From an uncultured Clostridium sp. (GTDB taxonomy: Bacteria; Bacillota; Clostridia; Clostridiales; Clostridiaceae), in contig NZ_CALEVF010000327.1 of NCBI RefSeq assembly GCF_937920395.1, positions 1-6,382 of the forward strand: DNA of 6,382 nt. Direction: 5' to 3'. The notes below the pieces were generated by a model. That model was given only the letters and a program-made list of their open reading frames with translations. It was not told the origin of the DNA and did no database searches. Every line of letters starts with the position of its first letter. The first letter of the stretch is position 1. Below are positions 1-6,211 of the stretch, in pieces. The position numbers were made by a program, and so were the translations under genes.

Positions 1-269
1 GCTAGTATTTCTTTTACATCTTTTCTTCTCTTATCCGGTAGCCTACTTGAAAAGGCAGGAAACATATCATAACTTTCATAAACTTCATTTATATTTGCAA
101 ATGCTATTAATGGTTTAAACCCATTCTTAATTGCATTATCTAGCTCTTTAATTCTATATTTGAATTCATACTTACCATTTTTTGACAAATCTCCAATTAT
201 ATATCTATTTTTTGTCTTATAATCTTTCCAAATTAAATAAAGATATTCTCTACTATTAATTCCACTCAT
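1..269 (-). CDS. N-terminal part of a HIRAN-type protein (runs off left edge)
   Basis: The frame opens at ATG 269-267 and stays open to the window edge, giving 89 residues. A strong AGGAGG (282-277) lies 7 bases before the ATG. The protein begins MSGINSREYLYLIWKD, continues with a YIIGDLSKNGKYEF segment, and carries FPAFSSRLPDKRRKD at about residues 70-84. From memory, this 'YLIWKD ... F(S/A)SRLPDKKRKDI' pattern is typical of the N-terminus of bacterial HIRAN-domain proteins; the HIRAN domain itself would lie beyond the edge and is not visible. HIRAN is a putative DNA-end or damaged-DNA binding module, so a DNA-related role fits the neighbouring McrB/DUF2357 remnant. Its start overlaps by ATGA the stop of a small upstream frame, which suggests translational coupling in the ancestral operon. 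The visible part shows no damage, but whether the whole gene is intact cannot be seen. Confidence 0.6.
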   Translation of the reverse strand, partial: MSGINSREYLYLIWKDYKTKNRYIIGDLSKNGKYEFKYRIKELDNAIKNGFKPLIAFANINEVYESYDMFPAFSSRLPDKRRKDVKEIL

Positions 270-388
270 TCTTCTGCCTCCTCTTCTCCATAATATACAT
301 CTATGATTTTTTTTCTTATCCGTACTAAAAAAATATATAATAATTCCTTAATCATTGGGTTAATTATTGTATCATCATATCTCTGCAG
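266..388 (-). pseudogene. Short C-terminal gene tail coupled to the HIRAN-type gene
   Basis: A minus-strand frame is open from just after a TAG at 391-389 to TGA at 268-266. The last 29 codons start at ATG 355 and read MIKELLYIF, then a basic patch (VRIRKK), then an acidic tail (YYGEEEAEE). The TGA overlaps the ATG of the next gene as ATGA, a classic operon junction. No ribosome site precedes ATG 355. I read this as the surviving 3' end of whatever gene originally preceded the HIRAN-type gene, possibly the DUF2357 gene or another member of the cluster, with its body deleted. I cannot assign the family from so short a piece. A genuine 29-residue peptide is possible but less likely. The frame overlaps the end of the McrB/DUF2357 remnant (375-388) in a different phase, so a deletion junction probably lies there. 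Confidence 0.4.
277..282 (-). promoter_or_regulatory. Shine-Dalgarno site of the HIRAN-type gene
   Basis: The minus strand reads AGGAGG here, 7 bases before the ATG at 269. It is a full-consensus ribosome site and fixes the start of the left-edge gene. It lies inside the last codons of the small upstream frame (266-388), as expected for coupled genes in an operon. Confidence 0.8.
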
Positions 389-1382
389 CTAGATATGTTC
401 TGCATAGAAATCCATATGCTAGGTTATATATTTCCTCGTTAACGTCTCTTAGTATTGCTTCATAGTCTTCTTTATAATCAATTTTACTAGGTAGTACCTC
501 TATAATTATCTTCATATGAATATTCCCATTTACCTTTACATAAAGATCTGAGTAACCTATATCTCCTCTGAAATTAATTATTCCACTTATGATATTTCCA
601 CCTCTACCTGTGGGTGTTACTTTGTTTCTAATATTAGTATTTTCATGATAAAACTCTATATCAGTTTTATTTTTTCTTTCAATTACTATTTCATAATTAG
701 TGTATTCTTTGAAATAAAGACACCGACTAGTCTCTTCTACCTGTTCTTTCCCTTCTACCATAATAGTGAGTGACTTTGACTCGCCATAACCAACACCACC
801 ACTATTTCCTTTAATAGAAAAATATACTTCTTCTGTTTCTATAAATAACAGCTCAGAATTGTATCTTAAGTCCACCTTATTGAATTCTATAGTATTAGCC
901 CTATCTAATACCTTTTTACTAAAAGAAAAGGTGGTTTCATCCATATTTACAGTACCAATTATATATAAGTTTTGTGGAATATAAACATCACCGTATTTAT
1001 CATAGGCTCTTTCATCTTTTCCAAATTGAGCTCTACTTAATAATCTCTGAGTGATAATTTCATCATCTTTTATATTTCTTGTTTCCATTGATGATAGAAT
1101 ATCACTGAAATAATACTCCACTCTCACTAAATTCATTTCATCAAGACATAAAAAATAAGGCTTATCTATGTTTTTCATGGCCTCATAAGCAGCATCAATA
1201 ATAATGCCTGGAACAAATTTATTTTCAATGTTTCTGTAACCTAATAGATCTGTTGCATCTGACCAATCCGGTCTCACAGAAACTAGTTGAATCATAACCT
1301 GCGGTGCTGCAAAAATATTGAAATCCCTTTTATATTGTTCTATGTTTTTATTCTTTAATAAAATCTTAGTTTCATACTCATT
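375..1382 (-). pseudogene. McrB AAA+ core fused to DUF2357 N-terminus (restriction-system remnant)
   Basis: The open frame starts right after TAA 1385-1383 and has no credible start. The first ATG (1295) lies inside conserved sequence and lacks a ribosome site. Numbered from that ATG, residues 7-30 (VRPDWSDATDLLGYRN) and the Walker B region at 48-55 (FLCLDEMN) are McrB-type. So are sensor 1 at 112-120 (IIGTVNMDE) and the arginine-finger region at 129-136 (VLDRANTI). The Walker A P-loop, which should lie upstream, is absent. From about residue 147 (SELLFIETEEVYF) to 306 the sequence instead resembles the N-terminal domain of DUF2357 proteins, including EVLPSKIDYKEDY and DVNEEIYNLAYGFL. It stops at TGA before any nuclease domain. 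McrB is the nucleotide-driven motor of type IV restriction, and DUF2357 proteins are its McrC-like partners. An in-frame deletion has therefore removed the end of one gene and joined it to the start of the next. The product could not bind nucleotide or cut DNA. Confidence 0.75.
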
Positions 1383-1515
1383 TTAGCAATTGTTTCCAAG
1401 GGTCAGGTACCCTACATAGTTTAGATGTGAAGCAGACAATCTATGTTGCTGATTTTCATTGGCTGGGACACTGCCACTTATAGAAGATGGCAGACTTAAA
1501 ACTTCCAAAATGTTG
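1383..1515. other. Gene-free stretch at the broken 5' side of the McrB remnant
   Basis: This spacer separates the SEC-C gene stop from the point where McrB homology is cut off. A 68-codon minus frame covers it, but that frame starts inside the SEC-C gene in a different phase, has no ribosome site and shows no recognisable family. The DNA contains GGGT-CAGGT-ACCC (1410-1422), ACATAG...CTATGT arms (about 1414-1446) and a CTGCCA...TGGCAG hairpin (1471-1493). It is also less AT-rich than its surroundings. Such clustered small palindromes would fit the worn end of a mobile element or a REP-like unit, but no transposase or clear terminal repeat is visible. Confidence 0.4.
1471..1493. repeat. Short inverted repeat (hairpin) in the spacer
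   Basis: CTGCCA at 1471-1476 pairs with TGGCAG at 1488-1493. Inside it CTT can pair with AAG with one bulged A, giving about 9 base pairs around a 4-base loop. No T-run follows on either strand, so it does not look like an intrinsic terminator. It may belong to a decayed mobile-element end. Confidence 0.45.
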
Positions 1516-1552
1516 TTAAAATAACTGAATAACCTTAGATCCACAACATTTT
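1507..1552 (-). terminator. 10-bp inverted repeat across the SEC-C stop; possible weak terminator
   Basis: AAAATGTTGT at 1507-1516 is a perfect inverted repeat of ACAACATTTT at 1543-1552, with a 26-base spacer holding the last codons and stop of the SEC-C gene. On the minus transcript the 3' arm ends in only four T residues followed by GG, and the stem is AT-rich, so any termination would be weak. On the plus strand the 3' arm runs into a T-rich stretch, but no plus-strand gene leads into it. The left arm lies partly in coding DNA (CysCys codons of SEC-C), so chance is possible. Confidence 0.3.
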
Positions 1553-3471
1553 TTATATTTTTTACCACTTCCACAGGTGCAAAGATCATTTCTTCCTATC
1601 TTAGGAGTGGAAGTATTATTATGTTCTGAATTTAATTCATTCAAAGTATATCCTTTTAGTCTCCAAAGTCTAGTATTATTTATAAAATTATTTATTTCTA
1701 CTAAAAATTTCTGAAGCTCATTTTCACTTATGTCTCCCAATGCGTCTATTATGTTCTCTACTACCTCTTCTCTTTCATTTTCTTGAATATCATTATACAA
1801 ATTAATTATAGTCATTTCAATTTGTGTATCTTCTACTTCCCAATTATTCTTCAAATATTTTTTTAATCTCATGGCTATTTTGTTTTTAATTAAATACTCA
1901 TCGCTAGCAGTTTCAAGTAACTCATCCTTTTTTATAATACAAAAATCCCTATCACGTGAAATATTATCTCTTGTATTGATAATAGTTACAATATCTTCTG
2001 GGGGAGCCATTATATTACTAGCTATATTACCTTGTAGTATATACTTATCATAATACTCTTCACCGTTTACAATCACTGCGTAAATATCAGCTTCATCTAA
2101 AGAATAATCAACATAATTATTTAGCATTTTTATAAAATCACTTATAAATAGCACACCATAGTTATAGGTCATTCCACAAAACAACTTTATTAGTTCTGTA
2201 TTCTTAGATAATACTTTTCTATATTCTTCATTATCTATAGATTTTATAACATTTACTATTTCATCTGGCATAATCAAATATATACCGTCTTCTTTCATAG
2301 CTGCAAATACAAATCCACATTCTAAAAAATATTCTGGAGTTAATGTGAACTTATCATCTTCAAAAGACATATACCCCTGGTTTTCAGCTACACTTTTTAA
2401 AAATTCATACCTTTCACTATCCATTAAGTATAGTGCCTTTGTTATTTTCTCTTCATATACCTCTAAAAGTATTTCTATTAATTGTCCTTTATTAAACTTA
2501 GATACCTTCCCAATATTTAGAATAGATGTTATTTTTAATAATTCAGCTTTTGTATTACATTCTAATAATTCTCTTAAATCATGTGTAAACTTTCCTCTTT
2601 TTAATCTATTTAATAATTTTTTTGCCTTATTTCCAACTTCTGAATTTATATCATCCATTGTGCCATCTAAAAAGGATGCAAAATCCTCTTTTAAATTATC
2701 TACATCGAATTCACCATCCGCTATAAATGGAACTATATTCTTTGTTATCTTTGTTTTAGTTTTCTTAAACTTAAATTTATTTCCTGGCAAGTACTGCTTT
2801 TCAGTATCTCTATCCCCTTCATATCCACAAACTCCATCTCTAGGAGAATTTGTATATTCAAATTCGCCCACCATATCAGCGTCTTCATCTATACACTCTT
2901 CACAAAAATACTTTTCTTCTTCATAATCAAAGTACTTTGCCTTTTGATTACAAATTGCACAAATATTTTGAATTTCGTCATTTCTAGCGAGTATTTCTAT
3001 TTTACTATGATTTTCCCCTGCCACATACTCATCTATAACCTCAAGTTTTAATGAAGTAGTAGAACCAAAATCATAATCATATTTAAATTTATCACCAACA
3101 GAAATTACCTGTCCTAATTCAAAATCCATTGTTTCAGCTTGAGTAAAAGATTCAAATTCCTCGTCTGCTGAGGAGTCATAGTTTACATCATCAATAATGA
3201 AACAACTCAAGTGTCCACAACATTCTAACCAAATATTTCTCAAAAAACTATCTAGATTCTTTAAAGTTAAATCTATGTCTATAGCTATATACAAACTATA
3301 TTCTTTTGATCCATACTGTGGAACTATAGATAAAATATATTGACTCTTAGTTTTTTTAGAACTCGCGATAGATTCTTTTATTTTTTCTTTCCTAATGCTA
3401 CAGCCTTTAACATGTTTTTTAACAGTTCTTTCTGATAATTTCTCGTTGCAATAATAACATTTACCTTTCAA
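1516..3471 (-). CDS. SEC-C zinc protein with pRiA4b ORF-3-like (IS1096 TnpR-type) domain
   Basis: The best start is TTG 3471: a GGAG (3485-3482) lies 10 bases upstream, and the protein then begins LKGKCYYCN, the usual opening of this group. The longer frame back to GTG 3537 overlaps a TATAAT and is unlikely. Numbered from the TTG (651 residues), Cys5, Cys8, His20 and Cys24 form a small zinc finger. Residues about 45-163 resemble the pRiA4b ORF-3 domain (also called IS1096 passenger TnpR), with FDFELGQ/GDKFKYDYDFGS-like features. Cys171/174/190/193 form a second CxxC-CxxC zinc ribbon, residues about 301-338 look like a Rho-N/SAP helical module, and the C-terminus carries GRNDLCTCGSG...KKCC, the canonical SEC-C CxCx8CC motif (Cys631, 633, 642, 643). 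The protein is probably cytosolic; SEC-C binds zinc and often mediates protein contacts, for example SecA with SecB. The overall function is unknown. No stops or frameshifts interrupt it, so it is the one apparently complete long gene here. Confidence 0.85.
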   Translation of the reverse strand: MKGKCYYCNEKLSERTVKKHVKGCSIRKEKIKESIASSKKTKSQYILSIVPQYGSKEYSLYIAIDIDLTLKNLDSFLRNIWLECCGHLSCFIIDDVNYDSSADEEFESFTQAETMDFELGQVISVGDKFKYDYDFGSTTSLKLEVIDEYVAGENHSKIEILARNDEIQNICAICNQKAKYFDYEEEKYFCEECIDEDADMVGEFEYTNSPRDGVCGYEGDRDTEKQYLPGNKFKFKKTKTKITKNIVPFIADGEFDVDNLKEDFASFLDGTMDDINSEVGNKAKKLLNRLKRGKFTHDLRELLECNTKAELLKITSILNIGKVSKFNKGQLIEILLEVYEEKITKALYLMDSERYEFLKSVAENQGYMSFEDDKFTLTPEYFLECGFVFAAMKEDGIYLIMPDEIVNVIKSIDNEEYRKVLSKNTELIKLFCGMTYNYGVLFISDFIKMLNNYVDYSLDEADIYAVIVNGEEYYDKYILQGNIASNIMAPPEDIVTIINTRDNISRDRDFCIIKKDELLETASDEYLIKNKIAMRLKKYLKNNWEVEDTQIEMTIINLYNDIQENEREEVVENIIDALGDISENELQKFLVEINNFINNTRLWRLKGYTLNELNSEHNNTSTPKIGRNDLCTCGSGKKYKKCCGSKVIQLF

Positions 3472-3520
3472 ATCATATCTTCTCCATTTCTTTTTTTGAT
3501 TTAATAGTATCATTATGTCT

Positions 3521-3557
3521 ATTATAGAATTATACACTAAAAACTTTATATTATAAA
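3521..3557 (-). promoter_or_regulatory. Candidate promoter of the SEC-C gene
   Basis: On the minus strand a perfect TATAAT (3534-3529) lies 17 bases after TTTATA (3557-3552), a 4-of-6 match to the -35 consensus. A second TATAAT (3526-3521) follows. A transcript starting near 3522 would leave a leader of about 50 bases before TTG 3471 and would exclude the upstream GTG as a start. The region is very AT-rich, so such matches carry modest weight, but the position in the short gap after the kinase remnant is sensible. Confidence 0.45.
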
Positions 3558-3567
3558 TAAATTGAAT

Positions 3568-4402
3568 TTATATTGGAAGTCCAAAGCAAATAATAGTTCC
3601 ATTTAATGAAGATTCAACGCAATTTATAAAACCCCCGTGAGCCTCAACAATATATTTAGAAATGGAGAGACCAAGACCGGACCCGGGAATGTTTTGATTT
3701 CTGCATTTCTCGGCTCTGTAGAATTTATTAAATATATATGGAATGTCAGCTGTTGAAATTCCTATTCCTGTATCTTTTATGTATACTTTAAGATAATTAC
3801 CAGTCTTTTTAAAATATATTGAGATTATTCCCTCTTCTCTTGAATACTTAATGCTATTTGAAACTAAATTGTACATAACCTGGGAAAGTCTTTTCTTATC
3901 ACCATTTAACAAAAGGTCAGGTATTTCATCTGGGAATATAAAATGAATTTTTTTGCTAATTATCTCTATAGATAAATCATCTCTCATGGCCTCAAAATCA
4001 TGACAAAAAAGGCCCATCTCTGTATCATAGTCATAATGGATCTCATATGAAAAATCGCCCTTTAAAATTTTACGGGCACTTTCATGAACTGATGCTAATG
4101 GTAATAAAACATCTTTTTTCAAAAAAATATAGATAAAAAAATCAGTATACTTATTATAACTAAAGAGATGATAATAGGTAGTATATCTATAAAGGTAGCT
4201 ACCTTAGATGAAACATCTAAAAAGTCCTCCTTAGGGATTAAATTTTTAAAGAATTTGTTAATAATCTACCCTTATTAACTGTAGGATAAAAATCGTTTTT
4301 ATTATATACAAGATTTGTTGAATAAATGATTACAAAAACTACTAATATAATTACAGACAAAAGAAAAGCTCTTATTTTTAAAGCTATGCTTTGGTTATTC
4401 AT
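3568..4402 (-). pseudogene. Histidine kinase remnant: frameshifted and lacking the DHp/HisKA domain
   Basis: The start is ATG 4402 with GGGAGG 9 bases upstream, overlapping the regulator's stop. The first frame (MNNQSIALKIRAF, then transmembrane segment LLSVIILVVFVIIYS) stops at 4238. The sequence continues one phase over (LIPKEDFLDVSSKV, then a second transmembrane segment IDILPIIISLVII...) and shifts again near 4125 into the frame ending at 3568. Restoring one A in the A-run near 4245 and one T in the T7 run near 4127 gives about 278 residues. The last frame holds a HAMP-like segment (LPLASVHESARKILKGDF to HDFEAMRDDLS). It passes directly to IEIISKKIHF and the ATP-binding domain: N-box YNLVSNSIKYS, G1 DTGIGI, F-box FNKFYR, G2 GSGLGLS. 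The DHp helices with the phosphorylated His (HDLRTPL-type motif) are absent, so it could not autophosphorylate. It belonged to a membrane sensor paired with the adjacent OmpR-type regulator. Confidence 0.85.
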
Positions 4403-4499
4403 CCAAAGTTTCCTCCCATTTGTAACCAACTCCCCAAACAGTTTTAATGTAATTTATATTATGTTGAGAAAATTTCTCGCGAATTCGATTTACATAAAC
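4395..4499 (-). pseudogene. C-terminal end of an OmpR/PhoB-type response regulator
   Basis: A 34-codon frame reads VYVNRIREKFSQHNINYIKT followed by VWGVGYKWEETLDE and TAA 4397-4395. This is the recognition-helix and beta-hairpin end of the winged-helix DNA-binding domain (V.V.RIREK...I.TVWG.GYKWE). The receiver domain and the first part of the winged helix are missing. Upstream the frame closes at TGA 4502-4500, where sequence belongs to the permease tail. The stop overlaps the kinase ATG by 8 bases, the normal arrangement in two-component operons, so this junction is ancestral while the permease side is a deletion junction. No start or ribosome site exists for it. Confidence 0.8.
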
Positions 4500-5730
4500 T
4501 CAGTAGGCTTAGTATTTTTTATAGCGTTGCAACTTATAAATGTGATTAAGAATATTAATACAAACATAGCGCTTATTAATAGTAACATTGTTACTGGTAA
4601 TACTATTAACACATCCAATTTATTAATTACTGATGCGATAATAGGTCTTGCTATAGTTACATTTAATATGATAGAAATAATTGTGCTAAACACTGTTAAT
4701 ATTAATATCCTATATAGGTATCGATTTCTTATTTCTTTAGATGTAAATCCTAATGCCTTCATTATTCCAAAATTCCTCTTATTATCTCTAATATTCATTA
4801 TTATAATGTTTAATATAGTTATAGAACAAAAAGCTATAAATACAACAATTAATAAATTGAAAAACCAAGAGCTTTGTATATTCCAATAGATTTATACTCT
4901 TCCAAAATATTATTCCATAAAATAAATCGCATAAGAAACACTGAACCAACAAACACTAAAATTGAAGCTAATGTTGCAACACCACCTATCATAGAAGGAG
5001 CCATCGTGGCGCTTAATATTATCATTTCATTATCCATAATAAATCCACCTACTTTTACAGCAGCTATCAAATCCTTTTCTACATTAGAAACACTCGCCCC
5101 ACTTTTAATATCTATAAATATTAATGATGTTTTCCTAAAAGATGAAAAACCCTCTGCACTATTCTTGTTGGTATATAAATTAATTAAACCCATCGTAGAA
5201 GAAGGCTGAATAGAGTCATTAATTAATGAAGAAACCTTTAAAGTGACATCCTTAGCTTTTGTTTTAAAGGTTAGGGTATCTCCAAGGTGAATATTGTAAC
5301 TATCTGCTTGAAGGCTCGTAATCCACACTTCGCCTGCTTTAGGATAATTTTCATTATTTGATGAATCACTTTTATTTAAACCGTATGGAAGATTTTTGCT
5401 GTCTTCTATAGGAACTACATCGTACATTGAAATTTTTAAATTTGTACCATTATGATAAAGGTCGTTACCAGAAGTGAACGCCTCAATAGTTTTAATATTC
5501 TTAACCTGTGCATTACTATTGCCCCACTTGACTACGTTATTTGTAGAACTTTCATTAGCGTTATAACAAACTATATCGTAAAACTTATCATTAGAATAAA
5601 ATTTATTAACATACCCTTTAATTGAGGTTAACATGGATAAGCTACTTGTAAATATTAAAGACGATAAAAATAATAACGATCCAATTAAAAAGCACTGAAG
5701 TTTTTTCTTTTTCAACTTTTTAAGCCACAT
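4490..5730 (-). pseudogene. FtsX-family ABC transporter permease, shortened and frameshifted
   Basis: ATG 5730 has AAGGA (5744-5740) 9 bases upstream. The first frame gives 293 residues: basic start MWLKKLKKKK, transmembrane helix about 11-33, a large extracytoplasmic domain (about 40-240), a helix about 246-271, then the FtsX-type loop EEYKSIGIYKALGFS, ending at TAA 4849. A second frame, one base back, covers the same DNA and continues as SSWFFNLLIVVFIAFC..., another helix. It goes on through a second FtsX loop (NIRDNKRNFGIMKALGFTSKEI), two more helices and IKNTKPTEFM to TAA 4490. Permeases of this antimicrobial-peptide/lipoprotein-export style normally have two FtsX units of several helices and roughly 700-850 residues. 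Here helices of the first unit and the second extracytoplasmic region are missing, and the halves are out of frame. The cognate ATPase gene is not in the window. The downstream regulator and kinase suggest an original transporter/two-component module. Confidence 0.8.
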
Positions 5731-5982
5731 TTAAACACATCCTTTATTTAATTATATAATACCTAATATAAATTAAAGAAATATATTTAAATTATTAATG
5801 AAATCTTACAATTCAAGAACAGTTCACTTTTCTAACTTTAGATATTCAATTAGTAAGAAGACCTCATTTCTAATTTTCTCCATAAGTTGGAGGATAACAA
5901 TTAAGAATTGTTATTTACCCCAGAGAATAGCTCCTCTATTCACGGGCATACTATCTATAAATTTAGAAAGAAGGAATTTAAT
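5731..5982. other. Divergent gene-free region with palindrome and possible leader hairpins
   Basis: This stretch lies between the divergent permease remnant and the 44-codon plus-strand ORF. A 62-codon plus frame runs through most of it (from 5798) but has no ribosome site and no family resemblance. Three pairing elements are visible. TCTTAC-AATT (5804-5813) pairs with AATT-a-GTAAGA (5848-5858), a perfect palindrome lies at 5894-5914, and GAATAG (5925-5930) pairs with CTATTC (5936-5941). No known riboswitch or T-box consensus was recognised, and I could not place a convincing -35/-10 pair for the plus-strand ORF. Confidence 0.45.
5894..5914. repeat. Perfect 9-bp palindrome, possible operator
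   Basis: ATAACAATT, three bases AAG, then AATTGTTAT: a perfect two-fold symmetric site with a 3-base centre, 69 bases before the ATG at 5983. The size and symmetry suit a dimeric repressor site serving the plus-strand ORF, the divergent permease promoter, or both. Its AT-richness makes a chance origin less improbable than in balanced DNA, and no regulator gene for it is in the window. Confidence 0.45.
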
Positions 5983-6117
5983 ATGATACCACCCGCAATA
6001 TATATATTAATAATTTCATTAATAGGATTAATACTACTTTACATATTTAACAATAAATTAAAAACAAGTACAGTAACTATGAGTGAATATACAATAGGCA
6101 TTAGACCAGCTAGTTAA
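5983..6117 (+). CDS. Small single-span membrane ORF, possibly a truncated transporter N-terminus
   Basis: ATG 5983 follows AAGGA (5971-5975) at 7 bases; a longer in-frame start upstream (5908) would fall in the palindrome and is not preferred. The 44 residues hold one strongly hydrophobic helix (PPAIYILIISLIGLILLYIF, about residues 3-22), a basic stretch NNKLK, then TVTMSEYTIGIRPAS and TAA. The pattern 'helix, K-rich, T.SEY..G.R' recalls the first helix of sodium:solute symporters, where a glycine-arginine-serine motif follows, so this could be the surviving 5' end of such a gene. Equally it could be a true small membrane peptide. The neighbouring IS110 tail and orphan ribosome site favour truncation. 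No function is assigned. Confidence 0.45.
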   Translation: MIPPAIYILIISLIGLILLYIFNNKLKTSTVTMSEYTIGIRPAS

Positions 6118-6180
6118 AGTCAACTATTTATTTTAAAATTGTTTAGAGTTATTTAGATTAATTTCGGGCACAACAAAAAG

Positions 6181-6202
6181 ATCGTTTAAAAAGACGAACG
6201 AT
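6181..6202 (-). terminator. Hairpin plus short T-run downstream of the IS110 transposase
   Basis: ATCGTT (6181-6186) and AACGAT (6197-6202) form a 6-bp stem with a 10-base loop. Read on the minus strand, the hairpin is followed by CTTTTTG, so it could act as a weak intrinsic terminator for transcripts coming out of the transposase gene. The stem is short and only one-third GC. Confidence 0.35.
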
Positions 6203-6211
6203 GGTAAAAAA

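Noticed and set aside
266..1382. A novel active defence system built from McrB, DUF2357 and HIRAN parts
   Set aside because: The motor lacks its P-loop, the DUF2357 part lacks the nuclease, and there is no start codon or ribosome site; the parts are remnants of a known type IV-like restriction arrangement.
1383..1589. 68-codon minus-strand ORF
   Set aside because: It begins inside the SEC-C gene in another phase, lacks a ribosome site and resembles no family I know; the spacer it covers is palindrome-rich noncoding DNA.
1871..2926. Two plus-strand ORFs of 60 and 193 codons
   Set aside because: They lie opposite the SEC-C gene; their Ser/Phe/Leu-rich composition is what the antisense of Lys/Glu/Asp-rich coding DNA produces.
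4326..5209. Plus-strand hydrophobic ORFs of 187 and 111 codons
   Set aside because: They are antisense to the FtsX permease and kinase helices, whose Ile/Leu/Asn-rich codons give hydrophobic reverse translations; no ribosome sites.
5751..5756. TATAAT on the minus strand upstream of the permease start
   Set aside because: A transcript from it would start within the ribosome site (5744-5740), and no -35 hexamer lies at proper spacing.
5892..5902. GGATAACAATT, identical to part of the E. coli lac operator
   Set aside because: The symmetric unit here is a different palindrome (ATAACAATT-AAG-AATTGTTAT), and the rest of the lac operator is absent; the match is best explained by chance.
5798..5986. 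62-codon plus-strand ORF in the divergent region
   Set aside because: No ribosome site, no recognisable motif, and it runs through the palindrome and hairpins into the ribosome site of the next ORF.
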